DNA of 64,000 bases from Ignavibacteria bacterium (lineage in GTDB: Bacteria > Bacteroidota > Ignavibacteria > Tepidaquicellales > OLB5): NCBI GenBank assembly GCA_019912545.1, contig JAIOIK010000143.1, positions 31,830 to 95,829 on the forward strand. Reading direction: 5' to 3'. The notes beneath the pieces are model-generated. The model had not been told where the DNA came from. It did no database searches and saw nothing but the letters and a program-made list of their open reading frames with translations. The position numbers and the translations under genes were made by a program. Position 1 is the first letter of the stretch. Each line of letters opens with the position of its first letter. Shown in pieces: positions 1 through 9,503 of the stretch.

Positions 1-54
1 TACAAGACCCTTATTAACAAGACCCTGTCTGCTGCGCAAGATAAAAGAAATTAG
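1..54 (+). CDS. 3' end of an unidentified gene (partial)
   Basis: Seventeen codons ending in TAG are open from the window edge, and a strong hairpin terminator follows 38 bases later, which is what the end of a plus-strand gene would look like. The visible residues end in AAQDKRN and identify no family. Frame 2 is also open, to a stop at 56-58, so the reading frame is a guess. Confidence 0.3.
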   Translation, partial: YKTLINKTLSAAQDKRN

Positions 55-92
55 TTAAGTTTGCTCAAGTATTCTAAGTATTAGAACACAAA

Positions 93-126
93 ACCCGTCT
101 TAAATGCATAAGACGGGTCTTTGTTT
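93..126 (+). terminator. hairpin terminator
   Basis: A perfect 10-bp stem (acccgtctta, pairing with 109-118) with a 6-base loop is followed by a T-rich tail. It would end whatever gene enters from the left edge. The A-rich left flank means it could also act on the minus strand. Confidence 0.7.
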
Positions 127-410
127 TCAGAAAGAAATAGCTGTTTCCAAAATGAAACAGCCATTCTATAATATGTCATTAGGTTTTTAGCCTATCCTGT
201 AATGTTAATTCTGACCTTTTAGATACAGATCATTGGAATAAAATTTTACAATACAAAAATACTCTATTGAGTTTATAAATGAGTCATTGATTCAGTGTAT
301 AAATGGTACGGGGATAATAATCATAAATGTTTATGACACAAGTCGCATACTAAAGTTGAATTTTGATGACTTTGAGATTTATTTGAGTAACAAAATCAGG
401 AATTATCATT
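127..410. other. intergenic stretch without a gene
   Basis: No plausible coding frame is seen. The only regular structure is a perfect inverted repeat at 321-336 (TCATAAA-TG-TTTATGA), about 120 bases before the next gene, which could be an operator or chance in AT-rich DNA. Confidence 0.4.
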
Positions 411-418
411 TATTTTTG
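411..418 (+). promoter_or_regulatory. Bacteroidota-type promoter box
   Basis: TATTTTTG fits the TAnnTTTG box of the Bacteroidota housekeeping sigma factor. It lies 23 bases before the ATG of the small membrane protein. A TTTG at 382-385 is the nearest upstream partner but is 25 bases away, a little further than usual. Confidence 0.4.
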
Positions 419-441
419 TAATAACTAATTCAAATCTCGCC

Positions 442-846
442 ATGAATAGTCATTTATTAAAAAGCGATCCGTTTGTTAAAGATGAACAATTAATAAGTTC
501 TTTCGGCAAATGGATAAAAACTATTTCAATTATGAATTTTGTTCAGGCAGTTACGCTTTTTGTGCTTTCATTTCTTCTCTTTTTCATACGGCGCACAACG
601 GGAAATGATCCCCATATGGTTTCCGGTGCATTTGACGGCACTACTCAATTGACGTATTTTGTTTCTGTTAATATTACTGCAATGCTGTTTGCTTTGATGG
701 GATATTATCTTTACATGTTCTCACATGACGATATTGAAGGGGATACCGTGAACAGATTCGCTCTGGACTACTTTAAACTTGCAGGTATAATTTCTGTATT
801 ATTCTTTGCAGTAATTCTTTGGGGAATATACTATTTCGCTTTATAG
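442..846 (+). CDS. small membrane protein of unknown function
   Basis: 134 residues; I do not recognise the family. A hydrophilic N-terminus of about 28 residues precedes three hydrophobic segments (roughly 30-48, 72-92 and 110-132), so it is probably an inner-membrane protein with three spans. No catalytic or metal-binding motif is visible. It stands alone, with its own promoter box upstream, and ends tail to tail with the P-type ATPase 10 bases away. The ATG is the first in frame and there is no clear Shine-Dalgarno sequence, which is normal in Bacteroidota. Confidence 0.6.
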   Translation: MNSHLLKSDPFVKDEQLISSFGKWIKTISIMNFVQAVTLFVLSFLLFFIRRTTGNDPHMVSGAFDGTTQLTYFVSVNITAMLFALMGYYLYMFSHDDIEGDTVNRFALDYFKLAGIISVLFFAVILWGIYYFAL

Positions 847-855
847 GTTGCTTTC

Positions 856-3435
856 TTACAGGGTTTTATTTCTTAACTTCAGAATGAATTTTTCTGCTTC
901 AACTGCCCAGAAGACAATACTTGATACTGCGATTGTTACTATTAATTCTCTTATACTTAAAGGATGCGTTTTAAAGATCGTGTTGAGCTGCGGGATGTAT
1001 ATGATCATAAACTGCAGTAATACTGTAATTGCAATTGCTCCTACCATTCTCCAGTTCGAAAACACGCCTGCTGTGAATACTGAAAGCCTTGAGCGAAATG
1101 CCATTGCTAAACCCAACTGAGAGAAACAGAGTACTGTAAATGCCATAGTTTGCCAATTAGAAATATTGTTATTTATTGCCCATGCCTCTGTACCAACTGT
1201 GACAAGTGAAATTAAGAAGCCGATCCTCAGAATTCTGAAAGCAGTTTTGGCTGAAAAGATGTTTTCCTCCGGGTCGCGGGGCGGAATTTTCATAATATTC
1301 GATTCCGGCTTTTCATAAGCCATGGCAAGGCCGGGCAATCCATCTGAAACAAGATTAACCCACAAGATATGTATGGCAAGTAATGGAATTGGCAGCCCGA
1401 AAAACGGTGCAAGTATTATTGCCAGAATTTCGCCGGTGTTGCCTGACATGATATAGTTTATGAACTTGAGTATGTTACTATAAATGGTTCTGCCAAGCTT
1501 AACTGCTTTAACAATGGTTGCAAAATTATCATCAAGCAATATCATATCAGAAGCTTCACGGGAAACTTCTGTTCCGTTAATTCCCATAGAAATACCAATA
1601 TCAGCATTCTTCAAAGCCGGAGCGTCATTAACTCCATCTCCTGTCATGGCTGCAAAGTGATGATTTGACTGCAAAGCACTAATTATCCGCAGCTTTTGCT
1701 CAGGATTGACCCTTGCATAAACACGCACTTTATCGACAATTTCTTTAAACGCTCTATCAGTTAATTTCTCCAGTTCTTTGCCCTCCAAGGTCATTTCCTC
1801 TTCAGAGGTTAAGATGCCCAGCTTTCGGGCAATGGATTCTGCGGTAAGCTTGTGGTCTCCGGTTATCATTACCGGAATTATTCCTGCTTGTTTGCACTCT
1901 TCGACTGCATTTTTGGCCTCCGGTCGTGGAGGGTCTATCAGGCAGGCGATTCCTGCAAATGTCAATGATGATTCTATATTTTCGGATGTTAATTCATCCG
2001 GTAGTTTCTGCAATAATTTTAAGGCATAGCCAAGAACACGATAGCCGTTTGCGGCTTCAATATCTGCCCTGCTGATAATTTCAGATCTGTTTTGTGCACC
2101 AAAGCTTGAAGTGAGTGAAGCAATTGATTCAACCGCGCCTTTAGTTATCACAATTATTCCGCCGGGCGAGCTGTGCACAGTAGTCATACACTTGCGAATG
2201 GAATCAAACGGGAATTCTGCAATCCTTGGATAGGAACTTTCGAGTTCTGTTTTACTGAAATTGTTTTCAAGGGCATACTTAACCAGTGCGGTTTCCGTTG
2301 ATTCACCTTTTAGTGTGCCGTCCGAATCAATTATAACATCATTGTTCAAAACCATTGCGCTAAGCAGAGGATCATTCCCGGGGAATATTCCGGAGATCTC
2401 TGTGTTTTCAGAAGAATAAACCTTCTCAACAGTCATTCTGTTTTCGGTAAGAGTACCGGTTTTATCTGTGCATATGTAAGTTACGGAGCCTAATGTTTCT
2501 ACTGCGGGCAGATTCCTGATGAGCGCAAAATTTTCCGCAAGTTTTTTTGAACCCAGCGCAAGTGCAATTGTTACTACTGCAGGCATTGCCTCGGGTATTG
2601 CTGCAACTGCAAGAGAGAGTACAGTTAAGAGCAGAGTAATTGCCATTTCTCCCCTCAACAAGCCAATAACAAATATCCCCGTGCAAATAGCAAGAATTGA
2701 AACTGTTATCCGTTTGCCGAAACCATTCAGTCTTTTCTGCAGGGGAGTCATTGTGTCTTCAATCTGTATCAGTGTGGCAATACGGCCCAATTCAGTGTTC
2801 ATTCCGGTTAAAACCACAATGGCACGGGCTCTTCCGTTAGTTACAAATGTACCTTTGTAACCCATGTTGATCTTATCGCCTAGTGAATAATCACCGGAGG
2901 CAAGTCTTGCCGTAGATTTTTCTATATTGGCAGATTCACCGGTTATGCTTGATTCATTTACTTTTAATGAGTGTGTCTCGATGAAACGTATATCTGCAGG
3001 AACAACATCTCCTGCCTCAAGCATAATTACATCTCCGGGGACAAGTTCAGCCGAGGCTATTACAATTACATTATTATCACGAAGTACTTTTGCGTGGGTT
3101 GCTGCCATTTTCTTCAGTGAAGTCATGGCTTTTTCAGCGCGGTATTCCTGCACAAAGCCAACTAAAGCATTTATAATTACAATTGTAAAGATTACCAGTG
3201 CATCCGTCAGATCACCCAGAAATGCGGATATAATTGCTGCGGCTAAAAGGATCATTATCATAAGGTCGGTAAATTGCCCCAGGAAAATCAGCCATACGGT
3301 CTTTTTCTTTGTCTCAGAAAGAGTGTTCTTCCCATACTTAAGCAGAAGCTCACCAGCTGTTTGGCTCTTTAGTCCATCAGGGGTTGAATTCAATAAGCCG
3401 AATACCTCAGGTAATGATAATAAATGGTAATCCAT
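856..3435 (-). CDS. P-type cation-transporting ATPase, Ca2+-ATPase-like (type II)
   Basis: 859 residues, full length for a P2 ATPase. It uses ATP to pump a cation, probably Ca2+, across the cytoplasmic membrane. Visible signatures are the TGES actuator loop near residue 165, the phosphorylation motif DKTGTLT near 322, the hinge TGDGVNDAP, and the transmembrane motifs PEAMPAVV (M4), NTGE (M5) and WVNLVSDGLP (M6), which match SERCA/PMR1-type pumps rather than heavy-metal pumps. It starts 56 bases after the hypE stop on the same strand, so it may be co-transcribed with the hyp genes, although a role in hydrogenase assembly is not implied. The exact ion is inferred from the M4/M6 motifs only. Confidence 0.88.
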   Translation of the reverse strand: MDYHLLSLPEVFGLLNSTPDGLKSQTAGELLLKYGKNTLSETKKKTVWLIFLGQFTDLMIMILLAAAIISAFLGDLTDALVIFTIVIINALVGFVQEYRAEKAMTSLKKMAATHAKVLRDNNVIVIASAELVPGDVIMLEAGDVVPADIRFIETHSLKVNESSITGESANIEKSTARLASGDYSLGDKINMGYKGTFVTNGRARAIVVLTGMNTELGRIATLIQIEDTMTPLQKRLNGFGKRITVSILAICTGIFVIGLLRGEMAITLLLTVLSLAVAAIPEAMPAVVTIALALGSKKLAENFALIRNLPAVETLGSVTYICTDKTGTLTENRMTVEKVYSSENTEISGIFPGNDPLLSAMVLNNDVIIDSDGTLKGESTETALVKYALENNFSKTELESSYPRIAEFPFDSIRKCMTTVHSSPGGIIVITKGAVESIASLTSSFGAQNRSEIISRADIEAANGYRVLGYALKLLQKLPDELTSENIESSLTFAGIACLIDPPRPEAKNAVEECKQAGIIPVMITGDHKLTAESIARKLGILTSEEEMTLEGKELEKLTDRAFKEIVDKVRVYARVNPEQKLRIISALQSNHHFAAMTGDGVNDAPALKNADIGISMGINGTEVSREASDMILLDDNFATIVKAVKLGRTIYSNILKFINYIMSGNTGEILAIILAPFFGLPIPLLAIHILWVNLVSDGLPGLAMAYEKPESNIMKIPPRDPEENIFSAKTAFRILRIGFLISLVTVGTEAWAINNNISNWQTMAFTVLCFSQLGLAMAFRSRLSVFTAGVFSNWRMVGAIAITVLLQFMIIYIPQLNTIFKTHPLSIRELIVTIAVSSIVFWAVEAEKFILKLRNKTL

Positions 3436-3491
3436 TAACTATAATTCAATAAGTTGGATTAATTGTAATCAGGCAGGTTCTATGAATCACT

Positions 3492-4565
3492 TCAGCATAT
3501 CCTGGGCAATTGCTCGCCGCTTAGCATATCGAGAATTCGCATTGTGCCAATTTTGCTTTTGAGTTTAACTATCTGCTCAGACTTTCCTGTAATGCTGCCT
3601 ATTATAACAGAGTCTTTTCCCTGTTCATCACCTTTCATTATTGAAAGACATTTCTCTGCATCTTTGGGATTCACAACAACAATGAACTTTCCTTCGTTGG
3701 CAACATACATGGGGTCAAAGCCAAGGATTTCGCACGCTCCGCGTACATCTTCGTGGACGGGAATGAGACTTTCATCAATCGTTATTTCCGCCGGTGATGA
3801 GCCGGCAAGTTCATTAAGAGTGCTTGATAGCCCCCCACGGGTTAGATCGCGCATGCAATGAACATCGATTCCTGATTCAATTATTTTTTTCACAATGCCG
3901 TTCAACGGAGCACAGTCACTCAGAATTTTATGCTCAAACTGCAGCCCTTCGCGTTCTGCCATGATGGCAATGCCGTGCCTGCCAAGATCGCCATTTAGAA
4001 TGATTACGTCACCTTCCCGAATGCTCTTTGGTGATATTGCCATAGAATGTTCTATAATTCCAATGCCGCTTGTGTTGATAAATATGCCGTCGCCCTTGCC
4101 TCTTTCTACCACTTTTGTATCGCCGGTGGCAATTTTAACTCCCGCTATTTTTGCAGCATTCGCAAGACTCTGTACAACTTTCCATAACTCACTCATTGCA
4201 AAGCCTTCTTCAATTATCAATCCAAGGCTAAGATAAAGCGGTTTTGCCCCGCTCATAGCAAGATCATTAACTGTGCCGTTGATTGCCAGTGAGCCGATAT
4301 CACCTCCGGGAAAGAAGAGCGGCTGAACTACATATGAATCCGTTGTGAATGCAATTTTGCCTGAAGGAAGCGTAAGTTGAGCGGAATCATGATCCTGCTG
4401 TAAAATCTCATTGCTGAATGCGGCGCTGAACATCTTTTCTATCAGGTTGTGCATAAGCTTACCTCCCCCGCCATGTGCAAGCAGAATATTGGGGTATTCA
4501 TTGATCGGAATCGGGCACTGTAATGTGAAGTCTGTTTTTTGTTCTGAGTGAAACGAAGAACCCAT
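3492..4565 (-). CDS. hypE: [NiFe] hydrogenase maturation protein HypE
   Basis: 357 residues, standard length. HypE dehydrates a carbamoyl group, received from HypF onto its C-terminal cysteine, to a thiocyanate that supplies the CN ligands of the Ni-Fe site. The sequence ends in PRIC, the required terminal cysteine. The N-terminal AHGGGGKLM and the central [11 protein letters not shown] motif are typical of the PurM-like ATP-binding fold. It follows hypD after a 74-base spacer that contains a 20-bp palindrome, in the usual hypF-C-D-E order. Confidence 0.97.
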   Translation of the reverse strand: MGSSFHSEQKTDFTLQCPIPINEYPNILLAHGGGGKLMHNLIEKMFSAAFSNEILQQDHDSAQLTLPSGKIAFTTDSYVVQPLFFPGGDIGSLAINGTVNDLAMSGAKPLYLSLGLIIEEGFAMSELWKVVQSLANAAKIAGVKIATGDTKVVERGKGDGIFINTSGIGIIEHSMAISPKSIREGDVIILNGDLGRHGIAIMAEREGLQFEHKILSDCAPLNGIVKKIIESGIDVHCMRDLTRGGLSSTLNELAGSSPAEITIDESLIPVHEDVRGACEILGFDPMYVANEGKFIVVVNPKDAEKCLSIMKGDEQGKDSVIIGSITGKSEQIVKLKSKIGTMRILDMLSGEQLPRIC

Positions 4566-4613
4566 ACTTATTCTATTTTAAGTAACACATTTAAAAAATT
4601 GTCATATCAAATA

Positions 4614-4633
4614 GTCAAAGGCATGCCTTTGAC
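4614..4633. repeat. 20-bp perfect palindrome with GCATGC core
   Basis: gtcaaaggcatgcctttgac reads the same on both strands and is followed by CTAC. A near-identical palindrome (one arm base changed on each side, same CTAC flank) is at 27659-27678, and two longer GCATGC-centred palindromes are at 24337 and 46291. It lies in the hypD-hypE spacer. Confidence 0.8.
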
Positions 4634-4639
4634 CTACGA

Positions 4640-5725
4640 TTATTTCTTTCTATACCTGTAATATGCTGCACATGCACCTTCGCTTGAAACCATAGTTGCG
4701 CCAAGAGGACGCTCGGGTGTGCAGATTTTCGCGAATGCTTCGCACTCAAACGGTTTTTTCAGGCCCTGGAGTATCAATCCGCTGATACATTCCTTTGGTT
4801 CTTCAACAACCATATCTGCCAGCCCGAATTTTAACGAAGCATCATAATTGATATATTCATCCTGCAGCACAAGTCCGCTATCCTGAATTTCGCCAATTCC
4901 GCGCCATTTCCTTGAGCCTATCTTAAACACGCGGTTGATTATTTCCATAGCGGTAGAATTGCCTTCTTTGTTTACAACACGTGAGTACTGATTTTCAACT
5001 TCATGGCGGCCTTCTTCAAGCTGCTTAATGCACATGTAAATGCCCTGCAATATATCAAGCGGCTCAAAGCCGGTGACAACTATAGGCACCTTATATTTTT
5101 CTGCAAGCGGGAAGTACTCGTTATATCCCATTACAGCGCAAACATGACCGGCTGCTAAAAATCCCTGCACCAGATTATGCTTTGATGATAGTATCGCCTC
5201 CATTGCCGGGGGAACAAGAACATGTGAAACCAGGATCGAAAAATTTTCTATGCCCTGCACCTTCGCCTGGTAAACAGCCATTGCATTTGCGGGAGCGGTG
5301 GTTTCAAACCCGACTGCAAAGAAGACAATTTCTTTATCCGGATTATCCTTCGCAATTTTAAGCGAATCTAGAGGCGAGTACGTCATCCGTACATCGCCGC
5401 CTTCGGCTTTCACCTGCAATAGATCTTTTTTGGAGCCCGGTACACGCAGCATGTCACCGAATGAACAGAATATTACTTCTTCTCTTGAAGCAATCTCAAT
5501 TGATTTATCGATAAGCTCAAGAGAAGTAACGCAAACGGGACAGCCGGGCCCGTGAATGAGATTAATTCCTTTGGGAAGAAGCTCATCAATGCCGAATTTT
5601 ACAATAGCATGCGTTTGCCCGCCGCAGACTTCCATGATATTCCACTTCTTTGTGGTAATATTATGGATAAGCTCCGAATATCTCTTTGCAGCTTCGGGAT
5701 CCCTGTATTCGTCTATGAATTTCAA
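4640..5725 (-). CDS. hypD: [NiFe] hydrogenase maturation protein HypD
   Basis: 361 residues. HypD is the [4Fe-4S] scaffold that, with HypC, carries the Fe(CN)2CO unit during cofactor assembly. The hallmark CGGQTH (Cys34) and GPGCPVC (Cys62, Cys65) motifs are present, as are the C-terminal cysteines expected to hold the cluster. The gene begins 14 bases after hypC, so translation is probably coupled. Confidence 0.97.
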   Translation of the reverse strand: MKFIDEYRDPEAAKRYSELIHNITTKKWNIMEVCGGQTHAIVKFGIDELLPKGINLIHGPGCPVCVTSLELIDKSIEIASREEVIFCSFGDMLRVPGSKKDLLQVKAEGGDVRMTYSPLDSLKIAKDNPDKEIVFFAVGFETTAPANAMAVYQAKVQGIENFSILVSHVLVPPAMEAILSSKHNLVQGFLAAGHVCAVMGYNEYFPLAEKYKVPIVVTGFEPLDILQGIYMCIKQLEEGRHEVENQYSRVVNKEGNSTAMEIINRVFKIGSRKWRGIGEIQDSGLVLQDEYINYDASLKFGLADMVVEEPKECISGLILQGLKKPFECEAFAKICTPERPLGATMVSSEGACAAYYRYRKK

Positions 5726-5739
5726 ACTAACGATTCAAA

Positions 5740-5997
5740 TTATTGTTCTTCATTTTCCAATTCTTCCAAACCATCTATGGCTTTAAGGTATTCAAAAACC
5801 TTCACGGCTTCGGATTCATCAACAGTGTTGAGCGCAAAGCCAACGTGGACAATTACATAATCATCAACTTTGGCTTCGGGAGTATATGCAAGGTTAACAT
5901 CCTTTACTATTCCGCCAAAGCTGACCTTGCCTATGCGGGAGAGAACATCTCCTGAATCTACTATACTTAATATTTTACCGGGTACTGCAAGACACAT
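5740..5997 (-). CDS. hypC: [NiFe] hydrogenase maturation chaperone HypC
   Basis: 85 residues starting MCLAVPG, the HypC/HybG signature in which Cys2 binds the Fe(CN)2CO unit and then the hydrogenase large-subunit precursor. The rest is the small OB-like fold with the usual NLAYTPEAKVDDYVIVH segment. One hypC serves two large subunits in this island, so it must act on both, or a second copy lies elsewhere. It lies 11 bases after hypF and 14 before hypD. Confidence 0.96.
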   Translation of the reverse strand: MCLAVPGKILSIVDSGDVLSRIGKVSFGGIVKDVNLAYTPEAKVDDYVIVHVGFALNTVDESEAVKVFEYLKAIDGLEELENEEQ

Positions 5998-6008
5998 ATA
6001 ATTAATGT

Positions 6009-8267
6009 TTAGTTTACAAAAGCTGAGTACTTCAGCTGGCCAAGGGATATACCGCCATCATTGGCAGGCACTCTTTGATGCCAGTACACTTTGAATCCCG
6101 CATTCTTTAATTTCTTAATAGACCCTTCAAGCAAATATTTGTTCTGAAAACAGCCGCCTGTGAGCAGGACTTTTTCTATCCCAACTCCTTTGGCTATATC
6201 TGTGATTATCTCTGATAGAGTATTATGAAACATTGCTGCAAGAATATTTTTATCAATACCACTATTTAACTTATTAACAATATCTATGACCAGCGGGTGC
6301 CAATTTATGATATACGAGTTATTCTCTCCTGCATCTATTTTGTATTCAAGATAATCATTTGTATTAACATCATCAGTGGCAAATTCCAATTCCATAGCAG
6401 CCTGTGCTTCAAATGATGCGTGCCGGCGGATACCCAGGATTGCCGAAACTCCGTCAAAAAGCCTGCCCATACTTGTGGTTACAGGCGAATTGATGTTTTT
6501 ATCAAGCATTTGCCTGATAATCTCAGTTTCTGAAGCCTTGAAATTATGCCCGGTTAAGCCAAAATCACCGTTGCCATATATACTATATAGTAGAGCAAAC
6601 CCAATACGCCAAACCTCATGTATCGACTTTTCGCCTCCGGGAAGCCTGAAAGGCATTAAATGAGCTACGCGAAAGAAATCTTTACCTTTAGGGATCATAA
6701 ACTCGCTTCCCCAAATGACGCCATCGGTACCGAATCCTGTGCCGTCCCATGAAACGCCGAGTACTTTTCCCTCAATATTACTATCAGCAATGCATGAAAG
6801 CACATGCGCATAATGATGCTGTACTGCATGAGAAGTTACACCAAGTGATTTAGCATATTGTGTTGATACATAATCCGGATGCATGTCGTGTACAACTATT
6901 TGCGGCGATAGTTCATAAAAAGTTTCAAGATCATTAATAACACTCTTGAAAGCGTTTATTGATTCGATATTTTCAAGATCGCCAATATGCTGGCTTAAGA
7001 AAACATTGCTACCTTTATTAAGCGCAATAGTATTTTTGAGATGCGCTCCTGCGGCAAGAATAGTTTTGTTCAATCCTTCAATTACTACGGGCAGGGGAGC
7101 GTAACCTCTTGCGCGGCGCAGAAGCATTTCTCTTCCTGCTGAGATCCGTGTTATGGAATCATCAACATGTCTTAGTATTTTCCGGTTGTGTACCAGAAAG
7201 TAATCGGCAATGCCTTTTAGTTTTTCAAGCGCCCCCGGTTCATCTACGCATATCGGTTCTTCGGAGAGATTTCCGCTTGTGGCAATAATTGGAATGCCAA
7301 GCTCTTTCATTAGAATATGATGAAGCGGAGAGTAGGGAAGCATAATCCCGTAATATGGATTACCGGCCGCAGTTTCGCCGGAAATTGCTGAAGTGATATC
7401 TTTTCGCCTTTTGAGCAGAACTATCGGAGCTTCAACAGAGAGCAGCGACCTTTCCTCAGCGGGGGATACTTCACACTCTTTCTTTGTACTTTCAATATCC
7501 GGCATCATCAGCGCAAATGGTTTCTCGCTTCTTTTTTTTCTGAGGCGAAGAAGTTTAACTGCTTCATCACTCCCTGCATCACAGATCAACTGGTATCCTC
7601 CGATACCTTTAAGCGCAACAATCTTACCTTCAAGTATGTACTTCGCTGCTGTATGAATAGCATCTTGCTTATCCAAAAGCTTGGTTCCGTTACTATCCCA
7701 AAGCTCAACTTGCGGGCCGCAAACGGGGCAGGCAGTTGGCTCTGCGTGAAAGCGCCGGTCTGAAGGATCGGTGTATTCTGCAAGGCACTCCGGGCACATA
7801 ACAAACTCGGCCATTGTTGTCTTAGCCCTGTCATAAGGCAGGTCTTTAATAATTGTAAACCTGGGGCCGCAGTTTGTGCAATTAGTGAAAGGATACAGAT
7901 ATCTTCTGTTTCCTGGATCAAATATTTCCTGAAGGCAATCGGGGCAGGTAGAAATATCTGGAAGTACAAGAGCAGTCTTGCCGCCTTTATCATTGCTTTC
8001 CCGTATTTCAAAATTACCAAATCCGTGGAGATCCAAATAGCTGTGCTCGAAGCTTTGTATGAAAGAGTTCTTTGGTTTATCTGAAGCGAGCCGGAGGAGA
8101 AATTCATTAAGTATATTAACTTCCGCTTCAGCTTCTATGAATACGCCCTGGGAAGAATTTACGATCCATCCTTTAATATTAAGTTCATTTGCAAGGCGGT
8201 AAACAAACGGCCTGAAGCCAACACCCTGAACCGCACCTCTGATCACTATCTTAACACGCTGTTTCAC
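6009..8267 (-). CDS. hypF: carbamoyltransferase HypF
   Basis: 752 residues, standard length. HypF makes carbamoyl-adenylate from carbamoyl phosphate and ATP and transfers it to the HypE cysteine. Domains in order: acylphosphatase (about 1-90, with GAVQGVGFRPFVYRLA), two zinc-finger motifs with paired CxxC (about 108-190), YrdC-like domain (about 200-385) and the Kae1-like carbamoyltransferase domain with HHYAH. Its start overlaps the hypB stop by 4 bases. No truncation is apparent. Confidence 0.97.
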   Translation of the reverse strand: MKQRVKIVIRGAVQGVGFRPFVYRLANELNIKGWIVNSSQGVFIEAEAEVNILNEFLLRLASDKPKNSFIQSFEHSYLDLHGFGNFEIRESNDKGGKTALVLPDISTCPDCLQEIFDPGNRRYLYPFTNCTNCGPRFTIIKDLPYDRAKTTMAEFVMCPECLAEYTDPSDRRFHAEPTACPVCGPQVELWDSNGTKLLDKQDAIHTAAKYILEGKIVALKGIGGYQLICDAGSDEAVKLLRLRKKRSEKPFALMMPDIESTKKECEVSPAEERSLLSVEAPIVLLKRRKDITSAISGETAAGNPYYGIMLPYSPLHHILMKELGIPIIATSGNLSEEPICVDEPGALEKLKGIADYFLVHNRKILRHVDDSITRISAGREMLLRRARGYAPLPVVIEGLNKTILAAGAHLKNTIALNKGSNVFLSQHIGDLENIESINAFKSVINDLETFYELSPQIVVHDMHPDYVSTQYAKSLGVTSHAVQHHYAHVLSCIADSNIEGKVLGVSWDGTGFGTDGVIWGSEFMIPKGKDFFRVAHLMPFRLPGGEKSIHEVWRIGFALLYSIYGNGDFGLTGHNFKASETEIIRQMLDKNINSPVTTSMGRLFDGVSAILGIRRHASFEAQAAMELEFATDDVNTNDYLEYKIDAGENNSYIINWHPLVIDIVNKLNSGIDKNILAAMFHNTLSEIITDIAKGVGIEKVLLTGGCFQNKYLLEGSIKKLKNAGFKVYWHQRVPANDGGISLGQLKYSAFVN

Positions 8268-8923
8268 ACGGGATATTTTTTAATACTGCCTGTTACAAAG
8301 CTGCACCACTTGTCAATTCCCTCGCCGCTTGTGCAGGAGGTTTCGAATATCTTTAGTTCAGGATTTATCTTCAATGCGTTTGATTTAAGCTCATCTATTT
8401 TGCAGTTTACATACGGCAGAAGATCAATTTTATTTATCACCAGTGCTTTTGAATTCATGAACATCTTGGGATATTTAAGCGGCTTATCGTCGCCTTCGGT
8501 AACGCTTATCACAACTACTTTCAGATCTTCGCCAAGATCGTATCCTGCGGGGCAAACCAGATTCCCGACATTTTCAATTATCAGCATTTCCGTTTTTGCA
8601 AGATCAATACTTCCAAGCGCATCCTTTACGAGGTTTGCTTCCAAGTGACAGCCGCCGTTTGTAATGATCTGTACTACGGGAACATTGTATGCAGATACAC
8701 GCTTTGCATCCAGATCGGTCTGCACATCGCCTTCGATAACTGATATTGCAACTCGGCTGCCAATTTTTTCGATAGTACGTTCTACAAGACTTGTTTTACC
8801 GGAACCGGGTGAGCTTACTATGTTAATGGTAAATATTCCTTTGCCGGTAAGCTTATCGCGGTTATCCATTGCGATAGCATCGTTTTTTGCAAGTACTTTT
8901 CTTTCTACTGTTATTATACTCAT
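8264..8923 (-). CDS. hypB: nickel-insertion GTPase HypB
   Basis: 219 residues. HypB hydrolyses GTP to drive nickel delivery, together with HypA, into the hydrogenase large subunit. The P-loop SSPGSGKTS lies near residues 37-45 and the metal-binding GGCHLEA motif near 90; NKIDLL is the guanine-specificity motif. There is no histidine-rich N-terminal store, so this is the short form of the family. It starts 17 bases after hypA and overlaps hypF by 4 bases. Confidence 0.96.
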   Translation of the reverse strand: MSIITVERKVLAKNDAIAMDNRDKLTGKGIFTINIVSSPGSGKTSLVERTIEKIGSRVAISVIEGDVQTDLDAKRVSAYNVPVVQIITNGGCHLEANLVKDALGSIDLAKTEMLIIENVGNLVCPAGYDLGEDLKVVVISVTEGDDKPLKYPKMFMNSKALVINKIDLLPYVNCKIDELKSNALKINPELKIFETSCTSGEGIDKWCSFVTGSIKKYPV

Positions 8924-8940
8924 GCTCTGTTTATTATTAA

Positions 8941-9291
8941 TTAAGATTTGTCTTCCAAAATGATCTCTGTAATTTTCAACTCTTCGCCTGAGAGTACTTC
9001 AGTATCAGTCTTTAAACAATCAGCGCATTCCCTCAAGCCGCAGCTGTTTGTTGTTATGCCTCCGCATGAATTGCACCTTAAACGGAAAGGTACGGCCTCA
9101 ATTTTAAGTTCTGAGTTCTGAAGCTCTGTATCTGCAGTAATTATCTCATATGAGAACTTTAGAGAATCAGCAACAACTCCGCTGAACTCACCGACTTTAA
9201 GCATAACCTCTCTAACGCAGGATAGCTCACCCTTAGGTACATTCTGCTCAACAATTTCTATGATATTTCGCGCAACTGATAGCTCATGCAT
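8941..9291 (-). CDS. hypA: nickel metallochaperone HypA
   Basis: 116 residues from the start MHEL. HypA binds nickel through the N-terminal Met-His-Glu and a structural zinc through CNSC (73-76) and CADC (89-92), with the family's 12-residue spacing; Cys84 is an extra cysteine between them. The reading frame is open 22 codons further upstream, but that would put the start inside the promoter box at 9304-9311 and displace the essential His2, so the MHEL start is clear. It is the first gene of the hyp transcription unit, with a leader of only a few bases. Confidence 0.95.
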   Translation of the reverse strand: MHELSVARNIIEIVEQNVPKGELSCVREVMLKVGEFSGVVADSLKFSYEIITADTELQNSELKIEAVPFRLRCNSCGGITTNSCGLRECADCLKTDTEVLSGEELKITEIILEDKS

Positions 9292-9303
9292 ATATTTATA
9301 ATA

Positions 9304-9346
9304 CAAATATACCTTTATTAGAAGGAGCAAAAAATGAGCATTATCA
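9304..9346 (-). promoter_or_regulatory. hyp operon promoter with FNR/CRP-type site
   Basis: On the minus strand TATATTTG (9311 to 9304) is a perfect TAnnTTTG box, ending 12 bases before the hypA ATG. Upstream, TGAGCATTATCA at 9335-9346 matches TGAT-N4-ATCA with one change, centred 36.5 bases from the box edge. The same geometry occurs before queF and the ferredoxin-nitroreductase gene and corresponds to an activator at about -41.5. Confidence 0.6.
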
Positions 9347-9440
9347 TGTAAGTACAATAAGTGTCAGCAAATAAAATGACCATTGAAATATATGAAATAA
9401 CAATAAGTTATTAGGACTTTGAGATTATTCTTAAACAACA

Positions 9441-9471
9441 AGTCCCTCCAAATGAGTTCTTTGGAGGGACT
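9441..9471 (-). terminator. hairpin between the two halves of the hydrogenase island
   Basis: A perfect 12-bp stem (agtccctccaaa with 9460-9471) and 7-base loop lies just after the minus-strand protease gene. On the minus strand it is followed by a T-rich tail (ttgttgtttaa), so it should end the mvh/hdr transcript before the hyp promoter. Confidence 0.7.
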
Positions 9472-9503
9472 GAGAATACTTCAAGAGAGATTATTCTGAA
9501 TCT

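Noticed and set aside
2927-3430. 167-codon plus-strand ORF opposite the P-type ATPase
   Set aside because: Lies wholly antisense to a well-conserved gene, has low-complexity Ser/Ile-rich content and no motif; a shadow frame. The same holds for the other antisense frames in the island.
7586-8107. 173-codon minus-strand ORF within hypF in another frame
   Set aside because: HypF is intact in its own frame with all domains; this is an overlapping chance frame.
9292-9357. 22-codon N-terminal extension of hypA
   Set aside because: It contains the promoter box, is unlike HypA N-termini and would bury the nickel-binding Met-His-Glu.
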